Both the position numbers and the translations under genes were made by a program. Of a DNA stretch of 5,653 bases, positions 1-5,056 are shown piece after piece. Numbering within the stretch: the first letter of the stretch is position 1; every line of letters starts with the position of its first letter. Source of the stretch: an uncultured Clostridia bacterium (GTDB lineage Bacteria > Bacillota > Clostridia > Oscillospirales > CAG-272); the NCBI GenBank assembly GCA_937893945.1, contig CALCTA010000036.1, forward strand, positions 1-5,653, given 5' to 3'. Under the pieces are notes generated by a model. It saw only the letters and a program-made list of their open reading frames with translations. It ran no database searches and was not told the DNA's origin.

Positions 1-461
1 TTGATGTCCCATTCTCTCCAAGGAGCGATGATAGGCATATCGGGAGCGAAAGCCTTGATTGTAAGCTCGAAACGAACCTGGTCGTTACCCTTACCGGTGC
101 AGCCGTGGCAGATTGCGTCAGCACCCTCTGCCTTTGCTATTTCAACTATTCTCTTTGCGATTACAGGGCGTGCAAAGGAAGTACCGAGAAGATACTCCTC
201 ATACTTAGCGCCCGCCATAACCGTGGGAATTACGTAATCATCTACGAACTCATCAGTAAGATCCTCAATATATATCTTGGATGCGCCCGTCTTTATTGCC
301 TTTTCCTCAAGTCCCTCAAGCTCGTCGCTCTGACCTACGTTACCGCTTACCGCGATGACCTCACAGTTGTTATAATTCTCCTTGAGCCACGGAATTATAA
401 TAGAGGTATCAAGACCTCCGGAATATGCCAATACTACCTTTTTGATTTTGCTCTTATCCAT
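1..461 (-). CDS. argG: Argininosuccinate synthase, N-terminal part (cut by left window edge)
   Basis: This cytoplasmic enzyme joins citrulline and aspartate, using ATP, to give argininosuccinate, the penultimate step of arginine synthesis. The first 153 residues are visible; the family is usually about 400 residues, so the rest lies beyond the left edge. The translation begins MDKSKIKKVVLAYSGGLDTS, where SGGLDTS (residues 14-20) is the N-type ATP pyrophosphatase P-loop. Other family signatures are YLLGTSFARPVIAK (90-103) and HGCTGKGNDQVRFE (119-132), which belong to the nucleotide and citrulline/aspartate binding region. The ATG at 461-459 is preceded by GAGAGG at a 7-base spacing. The gene has its own promoter and ARG-box-like sites in the upstream gap, so it is probably transcribed separately from the leucine genes, although readthrough from ilvE cannot be excluded. 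The identity is secure. Confidence 0.97.
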   Translation of the reverse strand, partial: MDKSKIKKVVLAYSGGLDTSIIIPWLKENYNNCEVIAVSGNVGQSDELEGLEEKAIKTGASKIYIEDLTDEFVDDYVIPTVMAGAKYEEYLLGTSFARPVIAKRIVEIAKAEGADAICHGCTGKGNDQVRFELTIKAFAPDMPIIAPWREWDI

Positions 462-468
462 TTTCAAA

Positions 469-474
469 CCTCTC
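469..474 (-). promoter_or_regulatory. argG ribosome binding site
   Basis: GAGAGG, read on the minus strand, lies 7 bases before the argG ATG at 461-459. It fixes this start: the encoded N-terminus runs directly into the expected beta strand and SGGLDTS P-loop of the family. Confidence 0.75.
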
Positions 475-504
475 AAAACTATTTTTAACCAAATTTAACG
501 GTTT

Positions 505-518
505 TGCACTTTTGTGCA
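505..518 (-). promoter_or_regulatory. Small hairpin in the argG leader
   Basis: The transcript can form a 5-bp stem, TGCAC/GTGCA, with an AAAA loop, about 45 bases ahead of the argG start codon. One arm overlaps the start-proximal ARG box. It has no U-tract and is too short to be a convincing terminator. It may stabilise the 5' end of the message or mean nothing. Confidence 0.35.
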
Positions 519-530
519 TATATATTCAAT
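513..530. promoter_or_regulatory. Putative ARG box (ArgR/AhrC operator) at the argG transcription start
   Basis: On the plus strand the site reads TG-TGCAT-ATAT-ATTCA-AT. It matches 17 of 18 positions of the classical ARG box WNTGAATWWWWATTCANW, with one mismatch in the left half (TGCAT for TGAAT). It covers roughly +5 to +22 of the predicted argG transcript, a good place for a repressor to block initiation or clearance. ArgR-family proteins are known to control arginine genes through such palindromes. Whether this genome encodes one is not visible here. Confidence 0.6.
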
Positions 531-541
531 GTTATGTGTAT

Positions 542-570
542 ATTATACATCTAAACCTTATTTTTGTCAA
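542..570 (-). promoter_or_regulatory. Sigma-A type promoter for argG
   Basis: On the minus strand there is a perfect TTGACA (-35, 570-565), a 17-base spacer, and a perfect TATAAT (-10, 547-542). The transcript would start near 534-536, giving an argG leader of about 74 bases. Both hexamers match consensus at the optimal spacing in the right orientation, upstream of a gene with a good ribosome binding site. This makes it the strongest promoter candidate in the window. Confidence 0.88.
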
Positions 571-665
571 TAGTTATTTTTACTATAAATATATATTTAC
601 ATTGCCCATTTTGTAGCACTTCGCCCAAATACAGCGGATTAATTATTTGAAACGCAAAATCTATT

Positions 666-683
666 TATGAATAATTATTCCAA
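666..683. promoter_or_regulatory. Second putative ARG box, upstream of the argG promoter
   Basis: On the plus strand the site reads TA-TGAAT-AATT-ATTCC-AA, again 17 of 18 positions of the ARG box consensus; the single mismatch is the last base of the right half. It is centred 153 bases from the start-site box and about 140 bases upstream of the predicted start. ArgR hexamers can join separated operators by looping, so it could be an auxiliary site. It could also be chance, because AT-rich spacers make partial matches more likely. Confidence 0.45.
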
Positions 684-710
684 ATATACAATCTTACATA
701 AATTTCTTTT

Positions 711-736
711 AAAACCCTATGCCGACTTTTAGGGTT
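711..736 (-). repeat. Alternative hairpin sharing an arm with the ilvE 3' stem
   Basis: In the transcript, AACCCTA (736-730), which is part of the 3' arm of the larger stem, can instead pair with a downstream TAGGGTT (719-713) around a 10-base loop. The downstream arm is extended by two more U's (TAGGGTTTT), giving a short U-run. The two hairpins are mutually exclusive. The larger one should be more stable, so this alternative would form only if the first arm is occupied. Confidence 0.4.
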
Positions 737-758
737 GGCGCGTGCACCAACCCTAAAA
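727..758 (-). terminator. Strong inverted repeat just after ilvE, probable operon 3' end structure
   Basis: A perfect 12-bp stem, TTTTAGGGTTGG/CCAACCCTAAAA (727-738 with 747-758), encloses an 8-base loop that could tighten to 4 bases through a G-C and a G-U pair. In the transcript it starts only 7 bases beyond the ilvE stop codon. That position favours a terminator or 3'-end stabiliser for the leucine operon. However, the stem has U's on its 5' side and A's on its 3' side, and no U-tract follows directly, so it is not a textbook intrinsic terminator in either direction. Confidence 0.5.
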
Positions 759-765
759 ATCCATA

Positions 766-1836
766 TCAACAAACCTTTACGGTCCAGCCAAGCTCGTCAT
801 CAAGCTTGCCCCACTGAATGCCCGTAAGAGCCTCGTAAACGTCAGAAGCAACCTTTCCGATCTCGTTATTATTGATTACCATTTTAAGATCGCCTGTATC
901 AAGTATTCCCATAGGAGATACTACCGCCGCAGTACCTGTACCGAATGCCTCATCAAGCTTTCCGTTGTTATAAGCCTCAATAACCTCATCAAGAGAAAGC
1001 TTTCTCTCCTCTACATTGTATCCCTTCTTACGAAGTATCTGAATACAGGAATTTCTGGTAACGCCGGGAAGAATATTACCTTCGTCAAGTGCAGGAGTTA
1101 CAACGACGCCGTCAATAACAAAGAATACGTTCATCGCGCCGACCTCATCGATATACTTATGTTCAACTCCATCAAGCCAGAGGACCTGAGAATAACCCAT
1201 TCTTTCAGCCTTCTGCTGACCGATCAGCGAGCAAGCGTAGTTTCCGCCTACCTTTGCAAATCCCGTGCCGCCCTTTACAGCCCTTACGTATTCACGCTCA
1301 ACGAATATTTTTACAGGCTTGATTCCCTCGGCATAGTAAGAGCCAACAGGGCAAACGATTATCATAAACTTATAGCTCTTTGAGGGGTGAACGCCAAGCT
1401 GAACGTCAGTTGCTATAATAAACGGACGAATGTAGAGCGAGGTGCCATCAAGCGCGGGAACCCAGTCTTTCTCAGTCGCAACGAGTGCCTTGATAGCGTC
1501 AAGCACGTCCTCGGGATCGAGTCTCGGGATGCAGAGACGGTCGTTGGTCTGATTCATTCGCTCGATATTCTTATCGGGTCTGAAAAGCTGTATAGTTCCA
1601 TCGGGAGTTCTGTACGCCTTAAGGCCCTCAAACATCTCCTGCGCATAATGGAACACCATACAAGCGGGATCAAGAGAGAGGTTCTGATAAGGTACTATGC
1701 GAGCATCGTGCCAGCCCATTCCCTCGTCGTAATCCATAATAAACATGTGATCGGTGAAGTACTTTCCAAAGCCGAGATTGTTCCAATCAGGCTTTGCCTT
1801 CAGTTCTTTTGCCAACTCATACTTTATATTAAGCAT
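766..1836 (-). CDS. ilvE: Branched-chain amino acid aminotransferase
   Basis: This PLP enzyme exchanges amino groups between glutamate and the branched-chain 2-oxo acids, here completing leucine synthesis from 4-methyl-2-oxopentanoate and also serving valine and isoleucine. The 356-residue product has the class IV aminotransferase fold. Visible signatures are QEMFEGLKAYR (66-76), the PLP lysine in GFAKVGGNYA (K195), YIDEVGAMN with the cofactor-contacting glutamate (E231), and GTGTAAVVSPMG (299-310). The length and N-terminus (an extension before the FTDHMFIMDY segment) fit the longer, eukaryote-like BCAT group rather than the roughly 310-residue E. coli type. I start at the ATG at 1836-1834, which has AAAGGA at an 8-base spacing. 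A longer frame to 1965 would overlap the end of leuB and adds a non-family N-terminus. It follows leuB by 31 bases and is probably last in the leucine operon. Confidence 0.96.
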   Translation of the reverse strand: MLNIKYELAKELKAKPDWNNLGFGKYFTDHMFIMDYDEGMGWHDARIVPYQNLSLDPACMVFHYAQEMFEGLKAYRTPDGTIQLFRPDKNIERMNQTNDRLCIPRLDPEDVLDAIKALVATEKDWVPALDGTSLYIRPFIIATDVQLGVHPSKSYKFMIIVCPVGSYYAEGIKPVKIFVEREYVRAVKGGTGFAKVGGNYACSLIGQQKAERMGYSQVLWLDGVEHKYIDEVGAMNVFFVIDGVVVTPALDEGNILPGVTRNSCIQILRKKGYNVEERKLSLDEVIEAYNNGKLDEAFGTGTAAVVSPMGILDTGDLKMVINNNEIGKVASDVYEALTGIQWGKLDDELGWTVKVC

Positions 1837-1844
1837 TTTATCAT

Positions 1845-1850
1845 TCCTTT
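1845..1850 (-). promoter_or_regulatory. ilvE ribosome binding site
   Basis: AAAGGA on the minus strand lies 8 bases before the ATG at 1836-1834. It decides the ilvE start against an in-frame ATG at 1965, which lies inside leuB. Confidence 0.8.
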
Positions 1851-1867
1851 CACGTATTCGTAAGTCT

Positions 1868-2941
1868 TTAAGCAATGTAAGACGCGATAACGTCGCCCAT
1901 CTCGGAGCATCCGACCTTTTTCGTGCCTTCCTTGTATATATCAGGCGTGCGGTATCCGTTATCAAGCGCCTTGTTTACGGCGTTCTCAATATCGTTAGCC
2001 TCATCTGCCATATCAAAGGAGTAACGAAGCATCATAGCGGCAGACATTATCGTACCGATAGGATTAGCCACGTCAAGTCCCGCTATGTCGGGAGCAGAAC
2101 CGTGAATAGGCTCGTACATGCCGAGAGTTCCCTCAGAAAGACTTGCAGAAGGCATCATTCCTATAGAACCCGTAAGCATACTTGCCTCGTCCGAAAGAAT
2201 ATCTCCAAACATATTCTCGGTTACGATAACGTCAAACTGCGCAGGGTTCTTTATAAGCTGCATTGCGGTATTATCAACAAGAATATCACTGTATTCAACG
2301 TCGGGATACTCAGAGGCGAGTCTGTGCATAGTAGCTCTCCAAAGTCTTGAGGAGTCAAGAACGTTAGCCTTATCTACAGATGCAAGCCTACCGTCTCTCT
2401 TTCTCGCACTCTCAAAAGCAACTCTGCCTATGCGCTCTATTTCGTGCTCGCTGTAGGTCATCTCATCTGTTGCGACCTTTTCACCGTCAACAGTCTCAGT
2501 CCTTCTCTTGCCGAAATATATACCGCCCGTGAGTTCACGAACGATCATAAGATCGATCCCGTTACCCACGATGCTCTCCTTGAGAGGAGATGAATCTGCA
2601 AGCTGCAAAAAGAGTTTGGTTGGACGAAGATTTGCAAAAAGTCCAAGCTCACTTCTGACAGCCAGAAGAGCCTTTTCAGGGCGGATAGAGGGATCAACGT
2701 TGTCCCACTTAGGTCCACCTACGGCACCAAGAAGAACGCTGTCCGCCGACTTACATATCTCCATTCCCTCTTTTGTTATCGGCACGCCGTGCTTATCAAT
2801 ACTGCACCCACCGATATCCACCTCGGTATAGCTGAAGCTATGCGAATATTTCTTGCATACGGCATCAAGCACCTTTATAGCCTGATCAACTATCTCAGGT
2901 CCAATACCGTCTCCCTTTAAAACTGTTATATTCTTGTTCAT
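1868..2941 (-). CDS. leuB: 3-isopropylmalate dehydrogenase
   Basis: This enzyme oxidises (2R,3S)-3-isopropylmalate with NAD+ and decarboxylates it to 4-methyl-2-oxopentanoate, the third step of leucine synthesis. The 357-residue protein is of normal length. Family landmarks in order are GDGIGPEI (10-17), the substrate-binding arginines in VRSELGLFANLRP (R96, R106), RELTGGIYFG (R135 and catalytic-site Y142), DKANVL with the catalytic lysine K191, D223, the metal-binding stretch TENMFGDILSDEASML (D247, D251), and the NAD-binding HGSAPDIAG loop (280-288). The RELTGGIYFG loop and the dinucleotide loop favour isopropylmalate dehydrogenase over isocitrate dehydrogenase, as does the operon. The start follows the leuD stop by 4 bases and has no strong Shine-Dalgarno sequence, so translation is probably coupled to leuD. 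Confidence 0.97.
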   Translation of the reverse strand: MNKNITVLKGDGIGPEIVDQAIKVLDAVCKKYSHSFSYTEVDIGGCSIDKHGVPITKEGMEICKSADSVLLGAVGGPKWDNVDPSIRPEKALLAVRSELGLFANLRPTKLFLQLADSSPLKESIVGNGIDLMIVRELTGGIYFGKRRTETVDGEKVATDEMTYSEHEIERIGRVAFESARKRDGRLASVDKANVLDSSRLWRATMHRLASEYPDVEYSDILVDNTAMQLIKNPAQFDVIVTENMFGDILSDEASMLTGSIGMMPSASLSEGTLGMYEPIHGSAPDIAGLDVANPIGTIMSAAMMLRYSFDMADEANDIENAVNKALDNGYRTPDIYKEGTKKVGCSEMGDVIASYIA

Positions 2942-2945
2942 ACGC

Positions 2946-3431
2946 TCACTGCTTTCTGATAGAATTCATCAGTCCGTCAGCCTTTATGATCTCCTTGACG
3001 AAATCGGGAAAAGGCTCTGCCTGATAACTTTCGTTCTTTGTAATATTGGTGATAATACCCGTATCGAAATCCACCGATACGCTATCTCCGTTCTCTATTT
3101 TTTCGCTTGCCTCGGGACACTCTAAGATAGCAAGACCGATATTGATAGAATTTCTGAAGAAGATTCTCGCAAAGGTCTTTGCTATAACGCAGGAAATGCC
3201 CGAATTCTTTATTGCTATGGGCGCATGCTCACGCGAGGAGCCGCAACCAAAGTTAGCACCCCCGACCATAATATCACCCTCATTCACCTTATGGATGAAG
3301 TCCTTATCTATATCCTCCATACAGTGAGAAGCAAGCTCTTTATGATCTGCTGTGTTCAAATATCTTGCGGGAATAATTACGTCAGTATCAACGTTATCTC
3401 CGTATTTATGTACTTTTCCCTGTGCGTTCAT
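2946..3431 (-). CDS. leuD: 3-isopropylmalate dehydratase (isomerase), small subunit
   Basis: This is the small subunit of isopropylmalate isomerase, which with LeuC converts 2-isopropylmalate to 3-isopropylmalate by dehydration and rehydration. At 161 residues it is the short clostridial/archaeal form, against about 200 in enterobacteria. It shows DNVDTDVIIPARYL (12-25), the swivel-domain motif GCGSSREHAP (62-71), which contributes substrate-binding residues, and FRNSINIGL (92-100). The ATG at 3431-3429 has AAAGGAA upstream with 8-base spacing. The specific substrate (isopropylmalate rather than homoaconitate or methylmalate) is inferred from the leu operon context, since these small subunits are alike across the family. 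Confidence 0.95.
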   Translation of the reverse strand: MNAQGKVHKYGDNVDTDVIIPARYLNTADHKELASHCMEDIDKDFIHKVNEGDIMVGGANFGCGSSREHAPIAIKNSGISCVIAKTFARIFFRNSINIGLAILECPEASEKIENGDSVSVDFDTGIITNITKNESYQAEPFPDFVKEIIKADGLMNSIRKQ

Positions 3432-3438
3432 TCCGATA

Positions 3439-3445
3439 TTCCTTT
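3439..3445 (-). promoter_or_regulatory. leuD ribosome binding site
   Basis: AAAGGAA on the minus strand begins two bases after the stop codon of the upstream small gene (stop at 3449-3447). It sits about 8 bases before the leuD ATG and supports that start. Confidence 0.75.
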
Positions 3446-3446
3446 C

Positions 3447-3749
3447 TCAGATTTCAAAATCAAGACAGCTTCTGCTTGCGACAAAAGGTTTTACATCGCG
3501 ATCTGCAACAGCAACGTGCTCGGGATTGATCGCATACGCTTTAAGCGCTGCCTCGCTTACAAAGGTAGAATCAAGCATCAGATCTCCCTTAGAGCTCGGC
3601 AGATGCTCGGTCTGCACCTTTATATCAACTATGCCCTCGATCTTATCCTTGAGTCCCTCAACGTTAAGCTTTATATTTTTCGCTATCTCCGCCTTTTGCG
3701 AGGCATCATAGCAATCCTTAAGTGTCCAGATGATTATATGCTTTACCAT
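3447..3749 (-). CDS. Dabb-domain small protein (stress-responsive A/B barrel family)
   Basis: This 100-residue protein has the pattern of the Dabb family, a ferredoxin-like alpha+beta fold that dimerises into a barrel. It begins MVKHIIIWTLKD with the conserved histidine H4. A helical middle (about 17-38) is followed by GIVDIKVQ (39-46), the strand DLMLDSTF (56-63), the helix SEAALKAY (65-72), and the family NPEH motif (75-78). The end, VKPFVASRSCLDFE (86-99), is also typical. It has no signal peptide or membrane segment and is probably cytoplasmic. Bacterial members mostly have no known function; plant relatives include olivetolic acid cyclase, but nothing here indicates cyclase activity. It lies between the two isomerase subunits, 9 bases after leuC and 15 before leuD, with a Shine-Dalgarno overlapping the leuC stop, so it must be co-expressed with them. 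A role tied to the isomerase or its intermediates is speculation. Confidence 0.88.
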   Translation of the reverse strand: MVKHIIIWTLKDCYDASQKAEIAKNIKLNVEGLKDKIEGIVDIKVQTEHLPSSKGDLMLDSTFVSEAALKAYAINPEHVAVADRDVKPFVASRSCLDFEI

Positions 3750-3753
3750 ATTG

Positions 3754-3760
3754 CCACCTC
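3754..3760 (-). promoter_or_regulatory. Ribosome binding site of the Dabb gene, overlapping the leuC stop
   Basis: GAGGTGG on the minus strand includes the last two bases of the leuC TGA stop (3761-3759) and ends 4 bases before the ATG at 3749-3747. A ribosome ending leuC is therefore already on the initiation site of the small gene, which suggests coupled translation. Confidence 0.75.
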
Positions 3761-5021
3761 AGTCAAATATATCTGCGCCGATATAGCCCTTGATAGCACT
3801 CGCCGCTGCAACCGCAGGGCTTGCGAGATATACCTCGGAGGTTACGTGTCCCATTCTTCCTACGAAGTTACGGTTAGTGGTAGAAACCGCTCTTTCGTTT
3901 TCCGCAAGGATACCCATATGTCCGCCAAGGCAAGGACCGCAGGTGGGCGTACTGAACGCGCAGCCGGCCTTAATAAATATTTCAGCAAGACCTTCCTTGA
4001 TACAGTCAAGATATACCTGCTGTGTGCCGGGGATAACTATGCATCTTACGTTATCTGCTATATGCTTATCCTTGAGTATCGCCGCTGCTGCGCGCATATC
4101 GGTAATTCTGCCGTTAGTGCAAGAGCCTATAACCGCCTGATCTATAACTACCTTATCGGTGATCTCGTCTATTGTTTTGGTGTTCTCGGGAAGATGTGGG
4201 AAGGATACGGTAGGCTTCACCTTGGAGAGATCTATCGTGATAACCTCGTCATACTCTGCATCCTTGTCGGGTGCATATACCTTAAACTCGCGGCTTACAC
4301 GCTCATTCACGTATGCAAGAGTAACCTCATCCACCTCAAAAATACCGTTCTTAGCGCCTGCCTCGATAGCCATATTAGCCATACAGAGTCTGTCGTCAAT
4401 GCTGAGGTTCTTAAGTCCCTCGCCGCCGAACTCCATCGAGCGATAAAGCGCTCCGTCAACTCCGATCATACCTATTATGTGCAAGATAACGTCCTTGCCC
4501 GATACAAGAGGAGCAAGCTCTCCTACAAGCTCAAAGCGGATAGCCGAGGGAACCTTAAACCAAGCCTTTCCCGTTGCCATTCCTGCCGCCATATCGGTGC
4601 TTCCGACACCCGTCGAAAACGCTCCGAGAGCGCCGTAGGTGCAAGTATGGGAATCTGCACCTATAATAAGCTCTCCGGGGGCTGTAAGACCTTTTTCGGG
4701 CAGCAGAGCGTGCTCAATGCCCATATCTCCGACGTCGTAATAATTACTTATATCAAATCTTCTCGCAAATCCCCTACACTGCTTGCACTGCTGTGCCGCC
4801 TTGATATCCTTGTTTGGAGCAAAGTGGTCCATTACAAGAGCTATCTTATCTTTATCAAAAACGCCCTCAAAGCCGTTCTTCTCAAATTCGTTGATAGCAA
4901 CGGGAGAGGTAATATCGTTTCCGAGAACGAGATCAAGATTTGCCATTATAAGCTGTCCCGGCTTTACAGAATCAAGGCCTGCATGCGCGGCGAGGATCTT
5001 TTGCGTCATCGTCATTCCCAT
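3759..5021 (-). CDS. leuC: 3-isopropylmalate dehydratase (isomerase), large subunit
   Basis: This is the catalytic [4Fe-4S] subunit of isopropylmalate isomerase of the aconitase superfamily, partner of the leuD product. At 420 residues it is the shorter clostridial/archaeal class rather than the roughly 470-residue enterobacterial one. It begins MGMTMTQKILAAHAG and shows GADSHTCTYGALGAFSTGVGS (121-141) in the substrate region. The three iron-sulfur ligands are C301 in IGSCTNGR and C361/C364 in TCGPCLGGHMG, and FVGRMG lies at 386-391. An additional QCKQC pair (C79, C82) is present. Three in-frame ATGs stand close together; I chose 5021-5019 because AAAGGAG lies 8 bases ahead of it. It follows leuA by 35 bases. 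Homoaconitase-like relatives look similar, but the leu context settles the call. The cluster makes the enzyme oxygen-sensitive, as known for the family. Confidence 0.96.
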   Translation of the reverse strand: MGMTMTQKILAAHAGLDSVKPGQLIMANLDLVLGNDITSPVAINEFEKNGFEGVFDKDKIALVMDHFAPNKDIKAAQQCKQCRGFARRFDISNYYDVGDMGIEHALLPEKGLTAPGELIIGADSHTCTYGALGAFSTGVGSTDMAAGMATGKAWFKVPSAIRFELVGELAPLVSGKDVILHIIGMIGVDGALYRSMEFGGEGLKNLSIDDRLCMANMAIEAGAKNGIFEVDEVTLAYVNERVSREFKVYAPDKDAEYDEVITIDLSKVKPTVSFPHLPENTKTIDEITDKVVIDQAVIGSCTNGRITDMRAAAAILKDKHIADNVRCIVIPGTQQVYLDCIKEGLAEIFIKAGCAFSTPTCGPCLGGHMGILAENERAVSTTNRNFVGRMGHVTSEVYLASPAVAAASAIKGYIGADIFD

Positions 5022-5029
5022 TTTGTTTT

Positions 5030-5036
5030 CTCCTTT
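5030..5036 (-). promoter_or_regulatory. leuC ribosome binding site
   Basis: AAAGGAG on the minus strand, 8 bases before the ATG at 5021-5019, is the best Shine-Dalgarno match in the window. It selects the first of three clustered in-frame ATGs (5021, 5015, 5009). Confidence 0.85.
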
Positions 5037-5056
5037 ACTTTCATCGAGGTCTTAAA

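Larger units (their letters stand above)
462..765. other. AT-rich intergenic region between ilvE and argG
   Basis: This 304-base gap contains no credible gene on either strand. From the ilvE side it holds the inverted repeats at 711-758, a site resembling an ARG box at 666-683, a stretch at about 586-660 in which I see nothing firm, a sigma-A promoter at 542-570, a second ARG-box-like site at 513-530, and the argG leader. A short inverted repeat, ATAGT/ACTAT at 570-574 and 582-586, abuts the -35 element and may be chance in such AT-rich sequence. The base composition differs sharply from the flanking genes, as is usual for clostridial spacers. Confidence 0.85.

Noticed and set aside
1..488. 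Plus-strand open frames of 78 and 127 codons at the left end.
   Set aside because: They are antisense to argG, whose P-loop and GKGNDQVRFE motifs are clear on the minus strand. The plus frames have no ribosome binding site or recognisable sequence.
454..519. A possible 21-codon leader peptide in the argG 5' region on the minus strand, starting MHKSAKPLNL and overlapping the argG start codon.
   Set aside because: No Shine-Dalgarno sequence precedes its ATG, and it has only one arginine codon, so it does not look like an arginine attenuation peptide. A frame this short is expected by chance.
594..615. A direct repeat of TGGGC and nearby A/T palindromes upstream of the argG -35 as a possible regulator site.
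   Set aside because: The repeats are only five bases long and the palindromes are of the kind expected by chance in such AT-rich DNA. Nothing ties them to a known regulator.
1837..1965. A 43-codon N-terminal extension of ilvE from an upstream ATG.
   Set aside because: It overlaps the end of leuB in another frame, encodes an arginine-rich stretch unlike the family, and the ATG at 1836 has a well-placed AAAGGA site and a normal BCAT N-terminus.
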